Assembly (NCBI GenBank): GCA_034387635.1
Contig: JAOANU010000035.1
Span: 1-46,591 of the forward strand
Direction of reading: 5' to 3'
Length of the DNA: 46,591 nt
Origin: Rhodosporidiobolus odoratus
Lineage: Eukaryota > Basidiomycota > Microbotryomycetes > Sporidiobolales > Sporidiobolaceae
Part shown: piece by piece, positions 11,601 to 21,704 of the stretch
Position numbering within the stretch: the first letter of the stretch is position 1
How the letters are laid out: the number at the start of each line of letters is the position of its first letter
Notes under the pieces: model-generated
What the model was told of the DNA's origin: nothing
What the model saw: only the letters and a program-made list of their open reading frames with translations
Database searches by the model: none
Program-made: the position numbers and the translations under genes

Positions 11601-13325
11601 CACCTCATCCACACAGACATGCGTCACCCCGTCCAAGAACTCCTCGCCTTCCCTCGCGCCTCCCGACCCCTCAGCCTGCTTGTCCAAATCCGCCTGCATC
11701 CTCCTCAAGAACAGTCCAGTCGTGCAGAACAGGATGGAACCATCCTTCTTCGGCGGCTTGCTCTCGAATCGAACCTGGTAACCGACGCTACCTTCCCCAA
11801 CGCTCTCACCCCTCTCTTTCGCCACGCGCTCTGCAACGGAAATGGCGGCAATACGGCGAGGCTGGGTGCAGACGATGTTGCACTCGCTACCTTTGCCGTC
11901 GAGAATGGCGTCGTCGAGGATGAGTTGCGGAAGCTGGGTCGTCTTGCCGGATCCGGTGGCGGCAAGGACAACCACGACGGGGGAAGTGGTGATCTTAGCG
12001 AGAACGGACGACGCGTGCGAGGTAACGGGTAAAGTAGCCCTCTGTTCCCTCAGCTTGGTGAGCGCCGGATCGGCCGAAGACTGGTAATCTTGCAACCGAG
12101 TCTTGAGGTCCTCGCTCTTCTTCTTGAGATAATCCTCGCGGGACTGTTTCCGACGAGCGGCGAGAGCGGTGTCGACTTGGCCCGAGTTGGACGCTGCCGT
12201 GGTCGAAGCTTCGAGGGACAGGACGCCGCGCTTGATGGCGAGGTCTCGTTCACGCTGCTTGGCCGCCTTTTCCCGATCCCGCTTGACCATACTCTCCGCC
12301 CGCTTGTACAGTTCGCTCTCGCTCGCTTCGTACACACTCTCCCTGAGCGTCTCCTCGACGTCCTCCGCACATTCGAACACGACATGGGCGGGGGCTTTTC
12401 CCTTCGCCACGGCGTTGTCTCCCTTCCGTCGCATCCAGTCGGTCCACAGCGAGGGATCGCACGACTCGAGGTACAGCGCCGTGTCGAGGTAAGCCTTGTT
12501 CTGCGCGTCCTTCTTGGATCGTGCGGAACCGACGCCGACTTTCGAGCCGGAAACGGAGAGGGTGGCGCGCCACGAGTTCTGACCCTTGAAGCGGCCGGGG
12601 ATTGCGGTGAAATGGAGGTCGGGACGAGGGAAGCTGAAGCGGCCGCCTGTAAAGACGATGGATTGCGTGAGGCGGGCCGAATCGAGGCGGAAAAGTGGAG
12701 GAGACGCAAACGATGCGTGGGAAAGAAGCGTCGCAGCGAGAGATGATGCGGAGGAAACGGGAGCGGGGTATCAGCTCAAGACAAGAAACACGAGATCGGA
12801 GCGGAAGCATTAGCGCACAGTAGTAATCCATGAACCCCCTCGCTTCCTCCAATTTGATCTTGTCCCCATTGCTCAACGTCACGCTCTTGCCGTCGTTCGA
12901 ATCCTTCCCAGGCATCGACTGAACTTGCGCGCCTCCCATTCCTTGCTGGTACGTCTTGGCTCCTCCCGACCCAAGAGCGGAACCTGAACCGGCAGTGTCG
13001 AAGAAGGCGGAACCGCCGGCGTAGGAGCTGGATGAGGCGGAGGGGTGCTGAGGTGCGGCGGAGGTGTAGGTGATTTGCGGGGCGAAGTGGGTTTGAGAGG
13101 CGGCGTGGAGAGGGGTATGCATGCCTTGCGTGCGGGTGGGGAGATTCGACTGCGCCAGACAAGGGAGTGAGCCGCATAGCTATCGAGGGGAAGGACGGGA
13201 CGCACTTTGGTGAACAGCCCTCTAGCTCCCAACATTAAGCACGCAGCCGTTGCAGCGATCTTTTCCGCCTCCTTGACGGTTGTCGCGTCACCGGTACCGA
13301 CGATGGGCGTAACGATGCCGGGCAT
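8617..13325 (-). CDS. DEAH-box RNA helicase, RNA helicase A/DHX9-like architecture
   Basis: ATP-dependent RNA helicase. The N-terminus has dsRNA-binding-like segments (KEAEKIAATAACLMLG, later SKKDAQNKAYLDTALYL). The helicase core has motif I GSGKTT, Ia TQPRR, II DEVH, III SAT (restored by splicing AT|G at about 11.4 kb), V STNIAETSVTI and VI QRAGRAGR. HA2 and OB-fold regions follow (TSLGRVLLQLPVEAAIGKL; DPLGYMLFGAYHLQVVDA). The C-terminus is an acidic linker and a Gly-rich RGG-type tail (GGRGGFGGGGRGG) ending at 8617. dsRBDs plus an RGG tail recall DHX9/Maleless rather than DHX57. The first in-frame ATG is 13325. Frame upstream of it (to about 13475) is open and coding-like but has no ATG, so a short upstream exon may be missing. 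Several introns lie at 9.4-13.2 kb. Confidence 0.88.
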
Positions 13326-13649
13326 GGCAGGGCCTCGCTGAGAGGCGTAGCTCGGCTGTTCGGGAGGCGGAGAAGGATCTGCCACGACGGTTACTCTGAC
13401 AGTCGACGGCAGCAGGGTTGCGGCAAAACGGCGTATTGTCGAAGACGTCGCAAATGGTCCAGGAGAAAAACGCTAAGTCAGTCATGCGTTCTCGTCTTCT
13501 ATCGCAGGGCGGAGTAGGTCTGCTGCCGCCCTGCGCTCCTTCCACCCTAATTGTATTTGATCCGTGCCTCCACAGCGCCCGTCTACCCACCGCCGCTCGT
13601 CTACTTCCTTGCCCTCCGACGCATCCATCGCCGGCCCTCATCGCACAAA

Positions 13650-14195
13650 ACGAGCGTCAGGGAGGCCGCAGGCGCCAGTCACCCGCCTTCCGGCGCCGGC
13701 CGGGAGAGTCCCAAGCTCGCTCGCTCTCGCTTCGCTCGTGAAAAGCTCATCCGCTGCTACCCGACGCGCCCGGCAGATATCGCCGCAGGCGCCGGCACCC
13801 GCAGCGGACAACGCCGGGCACTGTATGTATCGCCGCAGGCGCTGTATATTGCCGCAGGCGCCAGCAGGAACCGTGCCTCACTCGCTCCCGCTTCGCTCGG
13901 AGAAAGCTCATCGAGCGCTACTCGCGCTCGACGACGCGAGGGCCCTCCTCGCTCACGCACTCCACCGTTGGCGGAGTGCGCGACGCTCGTCGGGCCATAT
14001 ATATGTACGCCTACCGGCGCGAGGCCCTCATCGCTCACGCACTCCACCTTTGGCGGAGTGCGCGACGCTCATCGGGCCATATATCTGTGCGCCTACGGGC
14101 GCGAGGCCCTCCTCGCTCATCGACTGCACCTGCGGCGCAGTCGACGACGCTCGACGGACCATATATACCGGGCGCCTATCGGCGCAAAATCAGAG
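13650..14195 (+). repeat. 82-bp tandem hairpin repeat array with GCAGGCGCC-rich leader
   Basis: From about 13930 there are three tandem units with a period of 82 bp (common words start at 13951, 14033 and 14115). Each unit holds an 8-bp stem with a 9-nt loop (stems 13956-13963/13973-13980, 14038-14045/14055-14062, 14120-14127/14137-14144), followed by a CCATATAT stretch. Upstream (13650-13930) lie three short GCCGCAGGCGC units and a GAAAGCTCATCGAGCGCT block. That block recurs, inverted, in the intron at 40.3-40.6 kb. Long plus-strand frames across the array are repeat translations, not genes. The array lies between the helicase 5' end and the 3' end of the small minus-strand gene. Confidence 0.9.
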
Positions 14196-14607
14196 TCTTG
14201 ACCCACCGGACTACGGGTTTCCCCTCGACGAGGCCTTTCTGGGCCTTGTAGGCCGAGGTGGGGTTTTCTCCCAGGGCCGACAGGTAGTTGGCGAGGATGC
14301 CCTTGCTGTTGCCGACCCACTTGTCGAACTGCTGTGCGTTCAGGGCGCGGGCCTGTGCTTTCGAGGAGAGAGTTGAGAGGACATAGTCGAGAGAAAAGAG
14401 GGGAGGGGACAAAGTTGGGAGTTGCTGCTGAGGTTGACTGGCGGGAGAAGAACGAGGTCGTTTGTTGCCATAGTAGCCTTTTCTGCCCCCTCCTCCTCCT
14501 CCTCCTCCTCCACGGTTTCCATTTGGTGGCATATTATAACTTGATGAGGTTGAAGATGAGAAGTTGCGGATTGAATCGGTGAATGAAGAGCGAGGGCGCT
14601 TGGGCAT
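14176..14607 (-). CDS. Small Gly-rich protein, unknown function
   Basis: A single open frame of about 143 codons from the ATG at 14607, or 118 codons from the ATG at 14532. It has a basic Ser-rich start, a run of nine Gly (RGGGGGGGGGRKGYY), a Pro/Gln segment and a helical C-terminal domain (LDYVLSTLSSKAQARALN, then FDKWVGNSKGILANYLSAL). I do not recognise the family. The last residues and the stop (TLILRR, stop at 14176) fall at the edge of the repeat array. The native C-terminus may therefore have been replaced or shortened when the repeat arrived, or a last exon may lie elsewhere. Composition and hydrophobic pattern favour a real gene over chance. Confidence 0.5.
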   Translation of the reverse strand: MPKRPRSSFTDSIRNFSSSTSSSYNMPPNGNRGGGGGGGGGRKGYYGNKRPRSSPASQPQQQLPTLSPPLFSLDYVLSTLSSKAQARALNAQQFDKWVGNSKGILANYLSALGENPTSAYKAQKGLVEGKPVVRWVKTLILRR

Positions 14608-15350
14608 GCAGACGTGCACTAGTCTAGTCCGATATAAGCTCAACCGGTTCAAGGTAGCCACGGTGAGAGACCCTGTCAATGTCACTGTCACTGTGGGAGT
14701 GGGAGGGAATGTGGAATGGAATACAAAGCCACTTTGTAGTCTGAATACATTTGCTCCTTTTGGCTTGTTAACTCGACTCTACCGCGGCTGTCGTAGCTCT
14801 TTGGGCTGATCGGACACCACAGTCATATCTAGCAAGCTGTACTGCATCCCGCAGGACTAGATCGACCAAGTTTAGTCGAGTCGGAGGCGGTAGTCGTGTT
14901 CATTCTCATCCCCACCCTGATCAATAAACTGTCCTGCACATTCAAGGCCTACCAGAAAGGACACAGGACAAACGCAGTGCGTCTTCTCTACCTTGTACAT
15001 GCTGTGTGCAACTCACGCCTTGTCTCTCGCAGCTGGCAACCCTCGGCACCTCGTCTTCAGCATCTCGAGCCTCGCCATTTAAACATCGCGTGAAAGCCTA
15101 CCTCGACCCGGACTGTGCACAGCAGAGGTGCGTTACTCGTTCTGCTACCATCTCCCACAGGCCTGACACGGTTGACGCCGTCTTTCTCCCGGTCAAATTT
15201 CTTCATTCTTTACCTCACCTTACTTTTTCCTTCTCTTGCCTTCTTTCGAATCCTGCGGTCCTTCCACTACTCTGGCGACGATACTGGGCGCCTGCCTGTC
15301 TCGCAGCTTCCATCAACAGCTTACACACGTTCGCAGCAGACCCGAAAACG

Positions 15351-18300
15351 ATGAACAGCCCCAATCTCCCGTCCACTCCTTCCGCCGGCCTTCCAGCGCC
15401 GGTACCCGGCTCAGGAGGTCTCGAAGACGTCACAGATCCAGAGGAGGAAGAGCTATGGTCGTCGAGGGCTTTGTTGCTCGCAGGTCGATTCCCTCCTTTC
15501 CTGTTTAGCGTTGCCTTGGCTGACCCTCGCTGCGTTCTATTCCTTCGCGGAGCACAGGTTCTTCTCCTTCTGATTTTGTCATTCTGGGTCTCGTACTACC
15601 TGAAGGTCCGACGGATTCGGAGCATCCACGAGACGATCATTGCCATGTTTGCCGGTGCGTTCCTTTCCGTTCTGCTCCACCGACCCTTGCCTGCCCCGGT
15701 GTCGCATGTTCGCTTCGTACCTTTCCTCTGGCCGCATGACAGCTCACGTTCGACCCCCACAGGCATGTTCGTCGGCGCCCTTGTCCGCCTCAGTCCCGGC
15801 CACGTCGTTCAATCCATGATCGCCTTCAAATCAACAATCCTCCTCAACGTCCTTCTACCGCCAATCATCCTTAACTCGGGGTACGGGCTCAGGCAGGAGA
15901 ACTTCTTCCGGAATTTTGCAGTCATGTGCGTTGCCTCTGCCCCAATCGTCCTTTTCCGCATGAAGCAGGAAACTCACCTTGCCAATTGCAGCCTCTCCTT
16001 CGCTTTTGCGGGAACGTTCATCTCCGCCGTCGCAATGGGGTTCGTCATCCTTTCTTCCTCGTTTCCGATGACGGGCTTGGCTCATTACAACCCTTGCTGC
16101 AGCGTCACCATTTATCTCTACTCCCTGCTCGGTCTCGAAGGTCTCTCCCTCACCATGGTCGAGTGCCTGCTCTTCGGCTCGACCTTGAGCGCCACAGACC
16201 CGGTCACTATCCTGGCCATCTTCAACGCCTTGCATGTTGATCCAAAGTTGTACTCTATCATTTTTGGCGAGAGTATCCTCAATGATGCAGTCGCTATCGT
16301 CATGTTTGAGTGCGTATCCCCTCACGATATCCTGTCCTGTCGCGTCTGGTACTGACGGAGTTGCTGTTCACTCGCAGAACCCTGTCCCAATTCCACGGCA
16401 CCTCCCTCCACTTCCTCTCCTTCTTCCACGGAGTCGGCATCTTCCTCCTCACCTTCTGCATCTCGATGGCCCTCGGCGTTTGCTTTGGACTGGGGTGCAG
16501 CTTGATGCTGAAGCATTCGGAGCTGGGTAAGTTGCTGTCGTACTTGATTCCTCTGGTCTGACTGCAGTGCTGACCCTCCGTGCAGGGAGGTACACTGAGA
16601 TCGAAGCGTGCCTCGTCCTTCTCATCGCCTACACCAGCTACTTCTTCTCGAACGCGTTGACTATGAGCGGTATGGCTCATCTCCTCCCCTTCTCTTCTGT
16701 CCCGCTTCAATCGCTGACCATCTCGCGCTCCGAGCAGGCATCGTCTCGCTCCTCTTCTGCGGCATTACCCTCAAACACTACGCCTACCACAACATGTCGC
16801 GCCGGACGCAGCGTACTACTCGATACCTCTTTGGTTCGCTCGCGCAATTGAGCGAAAACTTCATCTTCATCTACCTGGGGTTGAGTTTGTTCACTCAGAC
16901 TCAGTTGGTGTACAAGCCCATGTTCATCATTGTCACTTTCGTGAGTCTCGTCTCGTCTCTGTCTAGTTCTCGGTTCCCTCCTTTACAAGCTTCTGGCGGC
17001 CTGGCTCATCCAACATCTTGTATTCACAGTTCGCCGTCTGCATCGCCCGCTACTGCGCCGTCTTCCCCATCTCGAAACTCGTCAACATTGTTTTCCGTGC
17101 TCGAGGAGCTAGGACGGATGAGATCCCGCATTCGTACCGAGTCATGTTGTTCTGGGCGGGGTTGAGGGGTGCGGTGGGGGTGGCGTTGGCGCAGGGTTTG
17201 AAGGGAGAGGTGCGGTATTCTTTCGTTTGTTCTATCGAGGTGTGGAGGGAGCCCTAACGAGATTGGATCGTGTAGCACGCCGTCACCCTCCAAACGACCT
17301 GCCTCGTCGCGGTCGTTCTCACCACCATGCTCTTCGGCGGTACCATCCAACGAATGATCGAGATCCTCGGTATCCGAACCGGGATGGACAACGAAGAGGA
17401 AGGAGACTCGTCCGGAGATGAGGATGTTGTTGCGGCGGGTGGGGGATACTCACTCGCCGCGCTTGGCGACCCGCTGGATCAAGTGGAGGGCGCGAGGAGG
17501 CACAGCAAGAGGAGAAGCGAACCGGTCAACGCTTACCGAGGCGGTGGTGGGGCGGCGAGCGGTGGAAGTGGTGGTGCAGGAGGAAGGGGGAGGAACGCCC
17601 GCTACGCCTCTCCAGCGCGAGACTTCGATCGCGACCGAGATGCTTATGACACCTCTGGGACCCTCTCACCTCACGACTCGCCTTATCGAGATGCGCCGTC
17701 GACGCGGCAAACCCATTCGAGGGGGTCGAGTCGGTTGAATGCGCCCAGGTTCGGGTCTGGGACGAGCGTCGCGGGAGGACGCAGGAGTAGGACCAACAGT
17801 GTGCCGGAGAGCGATGTGGAGGCGAGCAGCGACGAGAGTGACGAGTTGCCGCCGGCCGCGGCCTTGGTGGCTGGGCAGGAGGGACTAGGAGAGGGACTCG
17901 GAAGGGTGTGGAGGGATGGGCAATGGTTCCAAGGTGCGCGTTCTCTACATCACCTCGAGTGGGCCGTGACGTGGGCGGCCTCCGAACGTCTTCTCGACAC
18001 AGGCGAACGAGATTGACGCCCCTCCCGTGCAGTCCTGGACGAGAAATTCCTTATCCCCGTTTTCTGTGCGTTCTTCTCTCGTTTTCTGACGCTGCTTTGC
18101 ATCCTCCTCTGACCACGGGCGACTTGCCATACATGCAGCCAACGCCACGGCCTCGCGCAAATCAGCATCGAAGAAAGCGCTTCGGGCCAAGCGGAACTCG
18201 TTTGTGGCTGGTGAGGGAGGAAGTCCCGGAGACGACGCGGACGAACGGATAGCTTACTTGGGTGGGAACGCCGCGGGGAACAAGAGTTTTACCGTAGGTT

Positions 18301-18884
18301 CTCAGGCTTGAACAATACGGTCACCCTTCGACTAAATCGTCTCCGCGCGTCTGCTCGCGCCGGTGCAGGACATTCTCCATTCGCTCGTCGCGCCCACTAT
18401 AACGACGAGCTCTTCACCCTCGCCGTCTCCAACCTCCGCGTCACATCCCTCGCTCCCGTTGCAGCTTGGTCGTTCTTCGTCTTCTTCCGCCGTCTCTCCG
18501 TTTCCCGCTTCGTCGTCTTCCCTTGCGGCATCGCCTCTCCCTGCGTCTTCGTTCGCTTCGCCAAATTCGCCGATGCCCTCTGTGGACGTCTCCACCGCAG
18601 CCGTGTCGTCCACCTCCACCTCAACTCCCGCCGAGTCGCGCGCCTTCGCTCGAGCTCGCTCGGGCGGTTTACCCACTTCTACGTCAAGCGGGAGTGGCGT
18701 GCTTCCGACGAGCCATACCGCGACGGCGGGGGGCTTCGGCGGAACGGGCACGCCGGTGCCCGTCATGCCGTTCGGCTCGGGCAGACGGAGCAGCACAGCG
18801 TTTCCATCTGTCGGGTCAGGACATGGGGGAAGTCCTGGCGGCAGCGCGAGCCCTAAGTTAGGCTACGAGGAAGTCGAGCGGTAG
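15351..18884 (+). CDS. NHX1: Endosomal/vacuolar Na+(K+)/H+ exchanger, NHX1/NHE6-9 type
   Basis: Membrane cation/proton exchanger that regulates endosome or vacuole pH. Many introns are present; spliced segments in order give a helix VLLLLILSFWVSYYLKVRR, then VVQSMIAFKSTILLNVLLPP followed by IILNSGYGLRQENFF (the amiloride-site region), GSTLSATDPVTILAIFN, the core GESILNDAVAIVMFE with the conserved Asn-Asp pair, SLAQLSENFIFIYLGLSLF, and LFWAGLRGAVGVALAQG with the conserved Arg. The cytosolic tail contains VLDEKFLIP, which matches the NHE6-9 tail, then a long Ser/Gly-rich low-complexity extension ending GYEEVER at 18884. The ATG at 15351 is the first one in frame before the acidic N-terminus (DPEEEELW). 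The tail is long for the family. Exon borders near 17.9-18.4 kb are approximate. Confidence 0.88.
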
Positions 18885-20194
18885 CCGTGTAGGCATGAAG
18901 GGCACGATAGACGTCCGACTGCAGTAGCGTCAGCATGCGATTCAAGGTGAGATACATCATACAAGGAAGTTGGGGGTCGAGAAAGAGGTCGATCCGAGTC
19001 TGCAACGGTACTGTAAAGTGACTGTGGTCTGAGATGCCCGAGTTGCGGGGATTATCTAGATCGTGTCTACAGTAGGAACTCCCTATACAGAATAAAAAGT
19101 TCTCAAGGAATCAGAACAATAGCTACAATTTGGTATGTAACGATATCTATAAGGAAGAACTGCTTTCAAGGAACGCCCAGGGCAACTCCCAGGAGTATCC
19201 TTATGACAAGTTTCTACTGTAATTGTGTGGGTGGCTATGACGGATAGATCGAGCCACTGGCGTCCGCGCCTTTCTGCTGCATAAGCCTGACAGTGAGTCA
19301 AAATCAGCCGACATGGCTGGAAGCCAAGGCCAGAAGGTATGTAGGGCTACGTCCACCGAGAGCTCTGAGAGAAATTTGCAGAGGGAGTGCATGCAGTCCA
19401 TCGGTCAGGCGTGATTCCTTGCTTGCCTGCATCAATAGCTTGACGCGCCCGCTTAGTAGAACGGGCAGGAGACCTCTCGCAATCGCCAATCAGCCGTCGT
19501 TGATTACTCCTGACGGCTCGAGGAGACTCTGTCGGACACGCGCAGGCTTGACCTTCTCAATCATGACTGAACGTTCGCTACCCGTGTCTCCTCACGATTC
19601 TGCAGCAGCGATGCGGAGACACGAGAGTAGGCAGCATTGGTCGTTTCCGCAGCTCGCTGAACATCAAGGTCAATCACCGATTCCGAAGAGCCCTGTTTTT
19701 CCCGTCAAGTCCCATTCAAGCTTGTGCATTCAGCGCGGGCTCTCGACACCCGGCCCTCTGCAAGCCTCCGCATCCGACTGAGCACTCTGAGCAGAGTTCA
19801 AGCAGGTACATCTGAAAGACAAGTACGCGTGGCCTCACATCGACGAAGTTGTGCTCCTGCGCAAAGTTCCGTTCAGTGTGTGCTGAGATCGAGCATGAGG
19901 TTCACTGCAAGGCCCAATGAGTCAACCGTGTTGTACATGAGTTGGATTTTCAGCGCATTGGGCCGATTTCGGTCATGACCAGGGGCCGCAGGAGGTAAAG
20001 AACTGGTACGAACCAAATAAAGAACTGGTACGAACCAATTTTGTCAGTTTTTCCCCTTGATTGCCTACTGAGCTCTTGCACCTCCTGCAACAAATTTTGG
20101 GATGTCAAAGGTGGCTTGTTTCGAAGGTATGGAGCTGGTCGAGAGATGAGAGGAGGTGGGAGGAGGAGAGACTGCGTGTAAAGGACGGGAAGAG
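18885..20194. other. Gene-poor stretch
   Basis: No convincing gene. A plus-strand frame of 162 codons (19293-19781) has no recognisable domain and no coding character. 19.08-19.2 kb is locally AT-rich, probably the 3' UTR/terminator zone of the exchanger gene. A 22-bp tandem duplication (19996-20039) is listed separately. Confidence 0.5.
19996..20039. repeat. 22-bp tandem duplication
   Basis: Two adjacent copies, 19996-20017 and 20018-20039, are identical except for the last base. The core GAACTGGTACGAACC contains the small inverted repeat GGT-ACGA-ACC. They lie about 160 bp beyond the inferred 3' end of the coiled-coil gene. Confidence 0.85.
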
Positions 20195-21637
20195 TCAGTT
20201 GGTTTCCGTCGTTATGTGAGGCCCCATGTAAGACGTACATTGGGCGGCACTTCGACACCTACGTAGATCCTCTGTCTCAGCGATGAGGGCGTCCTCGGCG
20301 GACGAAGATGTAGAGGCTGCGATCCGAGTAGGAAAAGAACAGGTGAGCTTAGCGCTGTTCACAGCAAGCGACAGACAGCCTGGCACCCTGACTTCCCTCC
20401 CTATCCCTTAGCTTCTGCCTCAACCTCTCAGCCTCCTCCCTCAACTCCCTCGTCTCCCTTTCTCTGTCCTCTCCAGCCAACGTTGCCCTCCTCTGCATTT
20501 CCAGAACTTCCTCCGTCACCGCCCTAAGCTTGTCCACCTCCCCTCCCGCCTCCTCCGCCCTTTCACTCTCCTAAAAGGCCCTAGCCTGCAACTCCTCCAT
20601 CAACCCCGCCGTCTCCGTCGCTTTTTTACGTTCTTGGCGAGTTTTCCGACGGGCCGGGACAGTTCTTTTTCCACTTGTCTCCAGACAAGCTTGACGCTGC
20701 TCGAGGAGGTGTCAGAGGTATCGATTCTGTCATTCGGTTGGTCTGCATCGAAGCGTTGATCGGATGTTGTTTCGGCTTCGGTGAAGACCGTGATCATGTC
20801 GAGAAAGACGGGCTCGGAGGCTCTACCCATTGCGGCAGTTGAGATGCGCAGGGGGAGGGCGAGCGTACGGAGGTATATACGGGCATTCCAGGCTACGAGG
20901 AGGTGGAGTTCGGACAGAAGGAGGGGAGAAGAGGGGCGGGAGTTGGCAACGAGGAAGAGGGCGGCAAAGGTTGAGCGGTTGGGGCGGAAGGAGGGCAGGC
21001 GGGAGGGGAGGTACTGCGTCCGAGCGAGTCGAGGTGACTTTCGAGAGTAAGGCGTTTAGCCGAGCTAAGCTGGTCCGGGAAGAGTACGGTAATCGAAGAA
21101 AAAGAAAATAATCGCAAAGCGACTCACGAGATGACCGGGTTCCGAGGTAAGCTTGTCCGCCAGCCCACTCTCACTAAGCTCAGTACTCCATTCGAGCTGT
21201 TTGTAAGCGCATACGACGTCGCCGAATTTGATGAAATCGAAAAGAAGCGGTTGACGTCCTTGACTGAGTTTGAGCGGTGGTAGCGTTCGAGGAGGCATGG
21301 CTCGAGGGACAGGGCTTGATAGATGCTGAGCCGAGTGGGAACCAAGATCTGAGGGTAGGTAAAAAGTTGAATGAGGAAAGGAGCAGAGTGAGGACAAGAA
21401 GAGAGCCTCAACTGCGGAACTACCGCTGTAATGTCAGCAGCAAAGTACCAACGACAACGAGGCCATACAGCGCGCAAGGCGGCAGGAAGAACCTGAATCA
21501 CCAGGTAAACGCCAAAAAAAACAAAAATAGGCAAGCAGAACGTCGAGAAAATGACAATGATAGACGCTCCGGCAGCGCATATCCGACGCTCACCGTTAAG
21601 GTCTCCTCCACATCAGGGTTTCAACGATGACTGCCAT
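20195..21637 (-). CDS. Membrane-anchored coiled-coil protein, unknown function
   Basis: Family not recognised. Spliced exons give an N-terminal hydrophobic anchor (CALYGLVVVGTLLLTLQ), a globular segment (GRQPLLFDFIKFGDVVCAYK, LEWSTELSESGLADKL), a mixed region (LLLSELHLLVAWNARIYLRT), then a strongly charged coiled coil (LRAVTEEVLEMQRR, ETRELREEAERLRQKL). The apparent frameshift and TAG inside the coiled coil are removed by a 59-nt intron, 20571-20629 (GTAAAA donor, TTTTAG acceptor), which restores phase. The start is tentative: an ATG at 21637 gives MAVIVETLM and can splice through a weak GTGGAG donor to the anchor exon. The stop at 20195 depends on a last small exon. Probably an endomembrane protein with a cytosolic coiled coil. 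Confidence 0.55.
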
Positions 21638-21704
21638 TCCACTCCGCTGTCATATACTCACCCCCACCCTTTCCACTCAGCAGCTCCCTCGCTCACGCTC
21701 GCGC

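Noticed and set aside
13325..13385. Helicase start at 13385
   Set aside because: That position is GTG, not ATG, and nuclear fungal genes do not normally start there. 13325 is the first real ATG in frame.
13930..14190. CRISPR-like array
   Set aside because: The units are directly tandem with no unique spacers, and the organism is a fungus.
13551..14376. Long overlapping plus-strand reading frames (up to 270 codons)
   Set aside because: They translate the 82-bp and GCAGGCGCC repeats in several frames at once, and the peptide repeats follow the DNA period. No domain or splice logic.
19293..19781. Plus-strand frame of 162 codons
   Set aside because: Low-information composition, no homologous feel, no neighbouring exons.
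20195..20830. Pseudogene call for the coiled-coil gene because of a frameshift and an internal TAG
   Set aside because: A GT-AG intron at 20571-20629 removes both and keeps phase.
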